Assembly (NCBI RefSeq): GCF_003672135.1
Contig: NC_039512.1
Span: forward strand, 7,472,874-7,536,873
Length of the DNA stretch: 64,000 nucleotides
Reading direction: 5' to 3'
Source: Ooceraea biroi
Lineage: Eukaryota; Arthropoda; Insecta; Hymenoptera; Formicidae
The notes beneath the pieces are model-generated. The model was not told where the DNA came from. It saw only the letters and a program-made list of their open reading frames with translations, and did not search any database. The position numbers and the translations under genes were made by a program. Positions 13,901-25,194 of the stretch are shown here, one piece after another. Every line of letters starts with the position of its first letter. The stretch's first letter is position 1.

Positions 13901-16900
13901 TGATGAACACGCTGATTAAGACAGACATTGAGATTGCGACGCACGTCGCCATGTACGGAGGGACTGAAAAGGATGCCCTGAAACTTCGACGTAGAAGCGT
14001 ACCTTTAACACGGAAGAAATCATCCATGTCCTATTTGAGTGCTCGCTCCGAGACCGACACTGCGATGGCGACCGATGTGAGACATCCCTTTCCCTTTAAA
14101 AGACTGCATGACCGTTGCAGACACTCACCTGTCTATATTAATTGTCTCCTTTTATCCTTGTATAATACTGTCTCCAAGGAACTGCCAAGCAGAAGATAAA
14201 TCTGACTTTTGGTACAATGTGTGATTGACTCTTTCTTAAGGGAGAGTTAATTCTAAATCTGACAAAATGTGCAATATAACAATTAAATCATTACAGCTAA
14301 ATCCAATTTTACTAAACTTTTAATTTATTTTGATAAACACTAAAATATTTTTCTTTTTGGTAACTCCTTATTTGGGAAAAATCAACTGCAGATTGTATCA
14401 GCTATTGCTTTCAGTGGAAATTACGTCTATATTACTTCTGTGTTCATATTTAGTGCTCGAATTCTTTTGTATGTAATATTCTCCTATTCTTATTTGGTAA
14501 AGCAATCTACTTTATTCTTCCTGCACCTATTCTGTTGAAATCTCAATTTCAGCTTTCGTGATTTACATTTACCACAATTTAATTAATAATTTTTTCACAA
14601 AATTTTAATTTTATTTATGCTTCTGTTTTTTAAAATTGCTATGCCTTTTTGAATCTCTTTTAATATAACCATAATTTAATTCAGAATATTTTGTATTTAT
14701 TACATACTCTTTTTGCAATGCTCTTTTATACATATACAGGGTGTCTGACATAAGGCGAAAAACCTCTTGCCCACAGGTAGATCTCGTCAAACTGAATTAA
14801 AAAGTCCTGTACCATTTTGCAAACAACCACGTAAAATTTCGAGTAATTAAGTAAAGAAAGTTCGCTAATTCAGCGGACGCGAGGGAAGTACGAATGAATA
14901 ACGTAAAAAACGCGAGCGCTGGCGTATTTCGTAGAAGAACGCGATAGCAGCGAGTATCGGATTACAGCGGCAGGCGAGACGACGCGTGGACAATAATTTC
15001 TCAGCGTCTCATTCAAGCGCTCGTGTTGCCGAGAAAGTGTTGTCGTTCTTAGAAGCGTCGCCTCGCCTGCCGCTGCCGTTTCTTATACATCACAAAAAGT
15101 CGTCTGGCTCGCCGCTGTAATCCGATACTCGCTGCTATCGCGTTCTTCTAGAAATACGCCAGCGCTCGCGTTTTTTACGTTATTCATTCGTACTTCCCTC
15201 GCGTCCGCTGAATTAGCGAACTTTCTTTACTTAATTACTCGAAATTTTACGTGGTTGTTTGCAAAATGGTACAGGACTTTTTAATTCAGTTTGACGAGAT
15301 CTACTTGTGGGCGAGAGGTTTTTCGCCTTATGTCAGACACCCTGTATATAATATTTCTTATTAAACATAATCTTTATACACTATATCTCTTAAACAGTAA
15401 CATAAGTTATAATATAAAAATTATTAATAGCAACATATTTTAATAACGATTATAATAACGAATGTAATAATAACGAATGAAACATTTATTTATGCAACGC
15501 TTTTAATCTTCAATATTTCTTTTCTCTCATCTGTTGGCTTCATATTGAAAACAAAACTTGTTGTCACCTGTATCGTCTCTTTACATTGTTTAATATTTTA
15601 TATTGAATTTTACTTAATTCCTATATGTGTATACTGTATCTTGTAGAATTGTGGAAAGGCTATGTTGCACGTTGACGCACATAAATCTTGTATAAATACC
15701 AGCTATTATAATTTTTGTAACCACAATTATTGTACACAATAACCGCTTATTGTACATTTATTGTACAGTAAGAATATACTATAAAATATATATTAAATAA
15801 TTAATTATTGCTGAAATAATACTTTCTCTTAATTAAATACTGTCAATATATTGTAAATAATAAATAATATTTTTAATATAAAAATTGAATTAAAATTTAT
15901 TTATTAGGGTCCCGATCGAACAAGTCTCACTTCGGTGGAAATGGAAACAGAAGAGAAAGAAATAACAGACTTGGCTAAGTCATTAGAATCTTCAGATGCA
16001 GAAGAGGAGAGAAGAAAAGATAAAAAAAGCGACGAAGAAGAAAAGGAAGATCAGAAAAAAGTGTCGTTTTTCACATACTTTAAGTTCCTCTTGGTGATGA
16101 TCAATAGTACTCTAACTTCGATGACGAAATATCTGAATCGATTCTCCCATGATTATAGATACATTCGCAAAGTTTTGGCGAAAGAAAAGAAACTCTTAAA
16201 GGTATAAATTATTATATAAAAAGTAAACACTAATTTGTTCTAATAAAATACCTTATTGTAGTATACTAATATTTTCTAATAATAATAATAATAATTGATA
16301 ATTACTATGTTTAGGCGAAACCAGATTTTAGAATGGGATTGCGATTGGGAATCAATCAAATGTGGCAACCGATGCAACCTCTGATGCAGGAACGGTGAGT
16401 TTACTTCCGTCAATAATTACAATCATAAAACTGAAACGCGTTATATCTGCTAATCAAGATTAGGAAAATGTATTTATTATCACTAAGACTACATGTGAGA
16501 AAGACATCCTTGTCATCTGGAAAATACTTTTTTATATTATTTATTGCTTAACGCTGTATCCCTTTAGCTTTCAAACATGTAAATACGTAGTTGTGTAATT
16601 TATTAATAACTTGTATTGCTACTATTTTACATGTTTGTTAAATGAATCTATAATTCCATTTTTATAAAAGCTATTCTGTGTATGTAAATACATTACAAAT
16701 GTTATTTTTAGTTTTTATGATATTTCACGTTTTATTTTAATATTGCTTTTCTTATAATTCTTAATACTTTATGCAAATGTACAGTATACCTATAATATTA
16801 ATTAGGTGCCATAAATTATTTCTATTTATTTTTATAGTTATTTATAACAGCAAATCGTTTGTAAAATAATTATGCAGTAAGAAACTCATTTTCTGCTACT

Positions 16901-19900
16901 TGTTGCATACTTTCTAATTAATTGTCAAAAATATTATTAATAATTTGTACTTCTCTCTCTCTCTGTCTCTGTTTTTTTTCTCTTTTATATATACTCTTAA
17001 AATTAGTAAAACGTTTAGTATCCTATTTAAAACAATATGTAAGTAAAAAAGATAGTATGGAGGTTTAGTAAACCCGAAATGAAAAAAAGATATGTAGCTG
17101 CTAGTAGTAAATGTGCTCACTGTAAAACAGATTGACTACAAATGGCACTACAGAGGAATCATTTGATCCTGGCGAAGGTCCGAGTAAACCGCGCTCACAA
17201 GATGAAAGGTAAGGGCTTTTGTGTGTAAAATGCTTTAATAGTTGAGAATTATAATTATTATATTTGGGTAAGATAATTCCTTTACATCAAACTGATACTA
17301 ATTCCACTGAAACAGTTTTATGTAGTAATTATTTACATATGATAATTTTTGCTACAATTAATTTTTTATCAGTCTTATTTATACAAGCTTGGTGTTTTCG
17401 AATTGTTTTTTAGTTAGAATATTATGTTTTCACTTGATCTAATAATTTATTTTAAGCTTAATTAAACATCTATACATATATTGGATTGAATTTTTTTAGC
17501 AAACTTTAAACGCAAAACTTTGTTATTAAAAATTAATACAAAGCTTTGCATTTAAATTTTTCTAAAAACTTCCATACGGGCTTTTCGCGCGGTCAACCCT
17601 ATATAAAGTATATGTTATATTTTCTAAAAGAAAATTTATTCTGTTACTTGTTTTAACTATTTAGTGAATTAAAAATGTTTTGGTATTACAAAAAAGCAAT
17701 GTATGTCTGTTTAAAAATTAAGCAAAATTTAAGAAGAAACATCTAAAAGTTGCTTGTATATCTCATGTGAGCTCGAATGTTACTTTATGGCGAAAAGCCC
17801 TAACAGGAATCATGAGAAATCATGTAGCTGAGATCGATAATGTTTCTTCTGATCGGCAGCATGATAAACAAACAAATGCATCAAAATCAATGCATAATAT
17901 CAAAAAAATAAGAAGCGATTCACTGATAAACTAAATCAAATCAATCATCGTAAGGTTTTATATCAAATTAAAACCAAAGAATAATATTGTTATATAAAAA
18001 CATTAAAATAAATGCAGATTCTATGCATTTATTTATTTAATATGCAAAATTCTTTTCGTTTTAATTAATCTTTCTTCCTAAAACTTTCCGTTATTATTAT
18101 CTTCTTCTTTTCCATGATAATATGATTGGTAGAACTAATAATTTATTAAGATCCTAATTAGAATCCTTAGCGTTCAAAATATTGTACGAAGTAAACGTAG
18201 AAAGAGCGTGCTATTGTTTGTGTCAGGAAAGAGAGCTCGCTGGCAGTGCCGCACATCCGAATCCTGGCGCCGAGTTTGGAGCGAGGATTGGACATGTCCT
18301 CCTCCAGGTACCAAAAGTGTGTCGTGAAATCCAGGCATCTCGATGTGCTTGGCAATTTCAAATGCACTGCACGTCTGTCTTCGCATGCGACACATTAGTT
18401 AAAATCTTTTAATATCCGATTATCTACTACTTCTACTACTTCGCGCTACATTTTGTGGCAAGTTGTTTGAGCGAAAATGAATCGCTTCCTGACACGACAA
18501 AGATCATGCAAGACCAAGAAAATTTGTAATAAGCAACCTATGTGTCCCTTTAATTATCGTGCACAGTGATCGACAAAAGTAAACGGACATCCACTGTGTG
18601 GCGAACGTCTTAATGTTTCCGCATATCTTCAGTTCCATTTTCAGGTGCAACTTGGTTCCTGAACTGGGCTTTAAATGTGCTTTTGATATCAATTCCATAC
18701 AGAAGAAAGATGTTCTTCCCCCTAGTTTATACATACTGTTCAGTTATGACACTTGGAATTATTCCTGTGTGTGCATAAAATACAAAAGTTACATTTTTCC
18801 AATATTTCTCTTTATGTGTATAAAGTTCTGATTAAAATTATTTTTATATTACTCCTGTTTTATATTACACACTAGAAATCTTGATGTTTTAAGTAATTTG
18901 TATTTGTTATACAAGACTCACTGTGAGTCACTCACATACACAATAGATCATCTTTCTTCTACGAATATATGTTAAACAGTTTATTTGGATTATGAGATAT
19001 GATTAACGCAAGGATTTTATACATGCAGCACACTTTTCTCGCAAACTTTGGCCGCCCAGCAAGACGAAGAGGTCGGGGAACTTTCAGAGGTGGATCAACC
19101 GCCCATTATACAATTAGCAGCATCCATCTGGTTTGCAATCTTAGCGCATTCCAGTTTACTTTGTTACTTTATGGTGTTCCTTCATCAAATCAAGAACGCT
19201 TCTGTACTCTCGACGCCATTGCCGCTTATGGTGTTCTTATGGGGTTCTTTGACTATTCCACGACCCTCCAAGACATTCTGGGTGACATTAATTGCATATG
19301 TCGAGGTAAGCAACACATATAATTTATATATCTGACTATACATGTATATCAAAAGATACGAAGATTGTCGTCACCATTTTAGGCCATTGTCATAATAAAA
19401 TGTATCTTCCAATTGGAAATAATCTGGAATCGGCAAGCTCCACCAAGCTCCCCATTTTACATTCCAAGAATTATGGGTATTGAAAAAAGACCCAATTATG
19501 CTCTTTGGGATTTATTACTGCTTCTTATGCTATTCTTTCATAGGTAAAATAAAAACAAATTTTAACAATATATACAATATACACTAATTTACGTCTTTAT
19601 AATAAATATTTCATAAAGAATAATATATAATCAATCCATAGACTTATGTTAAAATCTTTGGGCCAATGGACGGCTGCACCTCTGAAACTACGTGGCATTG
19701 CACCTTCTCAATTAGCTGTACCGTCGAAGACGCCACCTTCAAACAAAACGCAGGAAAACTCCAGCTCGCAGAAAGATATTGAGTATGTTGCAATCATTAT
19801 TAAAAATTGTTTAATATTTATGCTCTAATTATAAATATATCATTTTTTAATATGCAGTTCACATCAAGAAGTAAAAACATCTCAGGAACAATCTCTGAAC

Positions 19901-22900
19901 TTTCCTGATGTAACTGGCGAGGAAGCCAGTACATCATCGCCAACAGATCAAAATGACACGGCCGTACAAGAAGAAGAAGAAGTGCATCATCATAGCAAGT
20001 CATTTTCTAAAACGATGAATATAACGTACGTTACTATTAATACGTATTATTTAAATGCGTATACATATATTTATTACGTTTGAGAAAAAATATTTTGTGG
20101 TATTCACTTTTAATGATTTATATAAAATACAGTAGTAAACACAATCTCTTTAAGAGATGCTAATGTCTTTAATCGCTCCAAATATATTCTTTAATTTTGC
20201 AGCGTCACCAAATATAGTGCACCAGTTAAGAACTTCTTCGAAATGATTATTATTCCTACCGGCAAGGAAACGACAAATGTTTACGCTTATATGTTCCTTT
20301 GTGATTTCTTCAACTTCCTTTTACTTATTTTTGGATTTTCCGCATTCGGAGTAAGTATCGTATTATAAAATTTACGAAAATTGATATATATTTGTATATA
20401 ATATTAATATTTTTCGTATTCTCTCTTTCTAACTTTAGACTCAACAAGGCGACGGCGGTGTAGCAGCTTATTTTCAAGAAAATCGAGTTCCAATGCCTTT
20501 TCTATTAATGTTACTATTACAATTTGCTCTGATAGTAATTGACAGAGCTCTTTTCCTCAGAAAATCTATGGTGGGAAAATTAATTTTCCAATATTGCTTA
20601 GTATTTGGCGTCCACCTTTGGATGTTTTTCATTTTACCGAGCGTAACCGAAAGGTAATATATTATCTTGCTTTATCTCAGATATTTTTATTGTGTGTAAT
20701 ATATTTTTCTTGCAATTGCAGACAATTCAATGATAATCTTCCGCCGCAAATTTGGTACATGGTGAAATGTTTCTATCTTTTGTTAGCGGCATATCAATTG
20801 CGACAGGGATACCCAACTCGAATACTGGGTAACTTTTTATGCAAAAAATATAGCATCGTGAATTATACCTTGTTTAAAGGGTTAGTAACATTTGTTACAA
20901 AATAGTATTTTTATGTTATTTCTATATTGACACATAACATTTTTATGTTAACATAAAATATCTCGCAGATTTATGTTGATTCCTTTCCTTTTCGAACTTC
21001 GAGCGGTAATGGATTGGATTTGGACTGATACATCCATGACTATAATGGACTGGTTTAAAATGGAAGACATCTTTGCTAGTATTTATCAAATCAAGGTAAG
21101 TTGTATGCAAAACATAATATAAAAATGATACAAATAGAATTTTTTAATAAATATTTTCTTTTTGCCAATAAGTTTTGATTTATATGTATATGTCTTCAAG
21201 AAATTTTCAGATAATAATAATATTTACGTATAAAAATATCTAATTATTTTTTTAACTCCTTTTTCTCTTGATATTGAAATAAATTAAAATAATTTCTCTC
21301 ATGTATATAATACATATAATGTGAAAATTGTAATATATTATTCTGTACAATTTTAGTGTATGCGAGGAGTCGAATCAGATTTTCCTCAGCCACGAGGAGC
21401 AAAGAAAAAACAAATGAGCAAGTATTTAGTAGGCGGCACTGCTCTTTTCCTCATAATCGGTTTAATCTGGTTTCCGTTGCTTCTTTTTGCACTTGGAAGT
21501 ACTGTTGGTATATCAAACTTGCCTTATGATGTAACCATGAAAATACGGATTGGTCCGTATGAACCCATCTACTCAATGTCGGCGCAAGGCAGTTCCATCA
21601 TGGAATATACCGAAAAACAATACAATAATTTGACAACTATAAACGTGTACACGGTAGACAGATCGGCAGTTACGTTTTTCGAAAATTATGTCTCTTCTGA
21701 TGTAGCTGCAGTACAATTTAGCGGTTTCTCCAGAAATCTTTGGAGTATTTCACCACCAGACAAAACAAGGTATGTAAAGTATGGTTTGTTTCAACGAGAG
21801 CTTGGCTGTAACATGTCATGAGCACCTAACAAAACTAAAATTAGTTAATAGAAATTTTTGATTATAAAATAGAGAAATTTTCATTATTTTTCTCTTAAAA
21901 TAATATTTCTTATAATGTTGATAATGTTAAATAAAACTGATGAGTTATGTATTAAAAGAAATACTTATTAAATAAAATATGTGTACATTTCATAAATATT
22001 TATTATTGCTATGTTGTCTTCTCTCTTAGATTAAAAGCAGAGCTAGCTTCCAGAAACACGAGTGTAACAATACATGTAGAATGGACAGTTTCAAGGAAAA
22101 CAGATGCCAAAGATTCAAGCGGAGTTACCACAACCATTCGTGACATACAACTGCCACCTTATGTGAACAACGAGTTTAATCCTATAAGACAAAAACTAGT
22201 GGACATGCTGAACGACAATGCTAATGCAACGAATGCGACCATAGTACTGCAAAGTGCTTTTCCAAAGTTCCTCAAAGTTACAGCTAGAACCACCAATGTT
22301 GTTCCACAATTGATGCAATCATCACATTTACGTAAGCAACTGAATGCTATAAAAATAATATAAAGAGAAGTATGAGGAGACAAGAGAAGATGTCTAATTA
22401 TAATGTCCTTTTAGAAATAAGCGATGATGAAGATGATGACAGTTATCTCTACAGAAACATCAGTATTCAATTATCGACGGATAAAGAATGTTGTGCTCAT
22501 CAACAATGGTGGATAATTAAGGAAATATGCACGGACAATTTCTACAAGACTGTTTTGGACAAAGTGCCGTTAAACGATTGCAATTATATTATGATGTTTC
22601 TGTTCAACGACAAGGCTTTCCCCGAAAGTTTAAGCTTCATCAGCGGATTTGGGTAAGTTTAACAGTTTAAAGAAGACGATCTTTTTACATGGCAAAATTT
22701 TATGCAGAATTTTTATAATCCTATGCCTAAAAATTGTTCTAAAAATTGTTCCAAACAGAATCCTAGGATTGTATACCACGGCCGTGATAGTCATAAGCCA
22801 AATGATGCGGAAAATCGTCAGCGATATGGCTCCTAAAATCATGTTCGACGATTTACCCTACGTCGATAGAATTCTCCGTCTCTGTTTAGATATTTACCTG

Positions 22901-23318
22901 GTCCGCGAGAGTGGCGATTTATGTCTTGAAGAAGACTTGTTTGCCAAACTAATCTTCCTCTACAGATCACCAGAAACATTAATCAGGTTAAGCCCTAATT
23001 ATTTTCAGATTAGATAATGTTATTAGTTACTAATGTAATCTTAATTTTATATGATTGGATTAGTGTGCACGTGTATGCAGGAGATAAAATTTTAAATTAT
23101 AGACTTCAAAAAATAGCTTTACTAACCGATGTAAAAATTGTCAATTTGCATACGAAATGTACGAAAATTTTTACTTTTTACGAATATAACTACAATAAAA
23201 TCATTTTCTTAGATGGACGAGGCCACCTGAAGAAGGAGAACGAACAGATAATGAAGATCAAGAAGAAGAGGAGGAACCAGTAGAACTAAGACGAGGAGAA
23301 CATTCACATCGCGATTGA
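3151..23318 (+). CDS. Piezo: Piezo mechanosensitive cation channel (5'-partial; 37 exons in window)
   Basis: Mechanically gated, non-selective cation channel of the plasma membrane; family members are trimers of about 38 membrane segments per subunit. Exons by GT/AG junction: 3151-3366, 3460-3689, 3947-4378, 6763-6880, 6961-7070, 7151-7417, 7589-7918, 8012-8157, 8254-8400, 8494-8624, 8717-8859, 8944-9120, 9206-9746, 9824-9919, 9989-10434, 10601-10997, 11549-12037, 12620-12682, 13083-13225, 13900-14076, 15908-16201, 16315-16394, 17131-17208, 18227-18307, 19029-19305, 19383-19543, 19642-19782, 19858-20025, 20203-20350, 20439-20653, 20722-20880, 20969-21095, 21357-21769, 22030-22331, 22415-22652, 22759-22986, 23213-23318. 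All phases join: 8,015 nt, 2,670 residues plus TGA, in line with Drosophila Piezo. Diagnostic motifs include GYLIGAFIFLWQGSDFYLRP, the Piezo signature PF(x2)E(x6)W, and LPYVDRILRLCLDIYLVRE. Only the extreme N-terminus is missing. No frame break was seen, so the gene looks functional. Single junctions, notably the 11549 acceptor, could be off by a few bases. Confidence 0.96.
4379..6762 (+). other. Long Piezo intron, no coding content supported
   Basis: The donor CCG|GTAAGT at 4379 and acceptor tttgctgtacag before 6763 frame a 2.4-kb AT-rich intron. It is much longer than its neighbours. A minus-strand frame at 5290-5586 (98 codons) is the longest open stretch, but it has no recognisable domain or splice context. 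A small extra Piezo exon cannot be excluded, because this cytoplasmic loop is poorly conserved between insects. Confidence 0.6.
11549..12037 (+). other. Piezo: Piezo cassette-type exon, Pro/Ser-rich loop after the beam
   Basis: This 489-nt (163-codon) open segment is distinctly GC-richer than its surroundings and encodes a Ser/Pro-rich, acidic-then-basic disordered loop (HTPPQGYQTPLDEDDDEPPP, later FSPPPYDRSLIDRSF and RHRRQSSLPIGPPW). With the acceptor acaag before 11549 and the donor TATG|GTGTCC at 12038 it is phase 1 on both sides. The upstream exon (ends 10997, phase 1) can therefore splice either to it or straight to 12620 in frame. The coding nature is convincing; the exact borders are less so, since the donor is weak and reading through 12037 hits a stop at 12124. 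Whether it is constitutive or alternative cannot be told from DNA. Confidence 0.7.
12620..17208 (+). other. Piezo: Piezo central cytoplasmic-loop and latch-region exons
   Basis: Six short exons (12620-12682, 13083-13225, 13900-14076, 15908-16201, 16315-16394, 17131-17208). They encode RSGDYYMFDDLGDD (compare fly RAGDYYMFEEMDD), a basic Ser-rich stretch (LRRRSVPLTRKKSSMSYLSA), an E/K-rich tract and then LNRFSHDYRYIRKVLAKEKK, which matches the conserved LNRFSRNYRFVNRILAGEKK of fly Piezo. Introns here are larger (up to 1.8 kb), and one hosts the hairpin element at 14737-15344. Confidence 0.85.
14737..15344. repeat. Near-perfect hairpin MITE in a Piezo intron
   Basis: A 608-bp inverted-repeat element inside the intron 14077-15907. 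Both ends read CAGGGTGTCTGACATAAGGC in opposite orientation, flanked by TA (14735-14736 and 15345-15346), which suggests a TA target duplication. The arms are about 247 bp (14737-14983 and 15099-15344) and almost identical. Inside, a 21-bp stretch at 14965-14985 has a second inverted copy at 15055-15075 with one mismatch, so two alternative inner stems compete. No transposase frame. It shares only CAGGGTG termini with the elements at 2023 and 58416, so it is a different family. Confidence 0.93.
18227..18307 (+). other. Piezo: 81-nt symmetrical Piezo exon (candidate cassette)
   Basis: Between the acceptor ttgtgtcag and the donor CCAG|GTACCA lies an 81-nt exon of phase 2 on both sides, encoding a basic Ser-rich peptide (begins RKESSLAVPHIRILAPS). 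The preceding exon ends at 17208 in phase 2 and the next begins at 19029 needing one base, so this exon can be included or skipped without shifting frame. It lies in the variable loop before the conserved HSSLLCYFMVFLHQI-type helices. Confidence 0.6.
19029..21095 (+). other. Piezo: Piezo distal blade and anchor exons with PF-E-W motif
   Basis: Eight compact exons carrying the most conserved membrane part. Exon 19029-19305 gives PLPLMVFLWGSLTIPRPSKT. Exons 20203-20350 and 20439-20653 give the AYMFLCDFFNFLL and TQQGDGGVAAYFQENRVPMP segments. Exon 20969-21095 gives PFLFELRAVMDW, which fits the Piezo signature PF(x2)E(x6)W and lies in the anchor just before the pore module. The exons at 19642-19782 and 19858-20025 encode a Ser/Glu-rich loop. 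Confidence 0.9.
21357..23318 (+). other. Piezo: Piezo pore module: outer helix, cap, inner helix, C-terminal domain
   Basis: Exon 21357-21769 encodes the outer pore helix (GGTALFLIIGLIWFPLLLFA) and the start of the extracellular cap (IRIGPYEPIYSMSA). Exons 22030-22331 and 22415-22652 encode the rest of the cap, with several N-glycosylation sequons and the HQQWWIIKEIC segment. Exon 22759-22986 encodes the inner helix (LGLYTTAVIVISQ) and the cytoplasmic plate (LPYVDRILRLCLDIYLVRE, then LYRSPETLIR). The last exon completes RWTRPPEEGE, adds an acidic tail and stops at 23316-23318. The intron 22332-22414 is only 83 nt; an alternative acceptor at 22384 would add 10 in-frame codons. Confidence 0.93.
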
Positions 23319-24700
23319 ATTATAAGAAAAGTTCTTAAATAATTTTTATATTCTATGAATGTTACTATGAATATCGCAAATCTGAAAGTTTTGAAGGTAA
23401 ATGTATTTTCAACATGGCCAAGGCAACATTTATAATAGCAGTAATTTCTAAAAAAATACATTAAGAAAATGTATGGAAATAGATCTTTTGTACAAGATTA
23501 ATTGCCAAAAAGCTGAAAGCTTGAAAAATAATTTTAAATTTGCAAAATGAACGTTGTTAATTTATATATGCATATTGTTTTTCATGAATATCAATAATTC
23601 TTTATTGAAAGGAATTAGTCAGCTTTTTGGAACGTGTGAAGCTTTGAAGAAAGTTCAATTAATAGCTTTTTGCTGAAAATTCAGCTCTTCGACCAAAGTT
23701 CCATAATCATAAATTTTATAAAATGTCGTTCTTTATTTGTAAGAGTATAAATAATACATATAAGAATACGTATAATTCATATAATAATTATTTTAAGAAT
23801 ATATGTATGTAATATATGTATACTGACATAAAGGAGAAAAATATTTCCCAAAATATATAAAAAAATTTGTTTCAGTAATGTATGAATGTATGATAGAAAA
23901 CTTGGAAATATCGCAGTATGATACGTAATTTTCAAAAAAAGACAGCTTTTGTCTTGTAGAACTCAGGAATTCAATATAAGATTATTTGTTGGAAAATAAA
24001 AGCTAAGAAAATAATTGTTCTTATCTCTCTCCAGATTAAATATAATAACTTATTTATATTGATTCTAAGTTTTCTCAAAGTTCTGTGCATTTGCATTATT
24101 AATCATTATTAATGTTTTTTCTCAGTTTTTGCAAAATATTTACGTTCGCATCACACATATACACGATAAAGATAAATTTTTAGAAATGGATTTGATTATC
24201 AGTAACAGTGCAATTATCTCGAAGATATGCTTTAATTGTTAAATTTTGTATGCTTATTAAAATAGATATGTTTTCTACAGATTATGCATTTAAGATGGAG
24301 TTATTTATAAAAATTAATTGCCATGTAAATATAATATGGTATTTTTGTTCTTTTTATACTTTTTTTTATAGTGTTCTTATCGCAAATAGCTTTACGAAGT
24401 TGGCTAATTTGCCAAAGACATCTTAAATATTTAATAAGAAATATATTGTAAGAAAAAGAATGTACATGTATATAGATAATATAATGTATCAACATGCATT
24501 GATGTGAGGTAGCAAATTATCCTAAATATATATATATTTATACTAAAAAGCCTGAAAACCGTTATTGTTCGATGTGTCAATGTTTTTATCATTTTTAATG
24601 AATATGAATTTAGGATATATCGATTTCGTTAATAAGTGTTTTACATAACTTCCACAATTAATGTAAAATTGCATAACTTTTGAATAAAAACACTGTGAGA
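23319..24700 (+). other. Piezo 3' untranslated region and polyadenylation signals
   Basis: AT-rich sequence after the Piezo stop without coding exons. AATAAA hexamers on the + strand occur at 23995-24000 and near 24683, either of which could end the transcript. The neighbouring gene converges from the right, and a minus-strand AATAAA (TTTATT on +) sits near 24770, so the two 3' ends may abut or overlap. Which signals are used is inference. Confidence 0.5.
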
Positions 24701-25194
24701 AATGGGAATTTCGGACATGAAAGAAATAAATTGTTACAAGTAAATATAAATATAAATTTTGTTAAATGTTTTATTATAAGAAATACTCAAAATTTTTATT
24801 CTTAAGCTAGTGCTCGTATATTATGGCATATACTTTTATACATATAACGACATTTTAGTAAAAAAATAAGTTATTTCAATAATAGTAATATCAAGTTTTA
24901 ATAAGTAAATATTTTCATTATACAATGTATTAATAGTTAAATGATAACGAATGATTACTGTTGTTTTATCATGAATACATTATATAAAACTAAATGCAAA
25001 AATATTAACTGCTTATAATTGTAATCTCTTTTGGCAGCTCTCAAACGAGGAATATTTTGCTCAGTCTTGCAATGTGCACTTCTTACAAAAGTTAAGCAAC
25101 TAAAAGGCATCCTGAACATGGTTACTAATGTTTTATGCAAAAAAAACGTAATTAACTTTTTAATCCGATATTTAATATGATTCTATGTTTGTGA

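Noticed and set aside
18645..18831. Possible Piezo exon after the acceptor ccattttcag (TGCAACTTGG start)
   Set aside because: The frame runs into a stop at 18829 with no convincing donor and no similarity to the family; 18307 joins 19029 in phase without it.
24955..25140. 61-codon minus-strand frame just beyond the coiled-coil gene
   Set aside because: It follows the stop of that gene, has no convincing acceptor, and is more simply 3' UTR.
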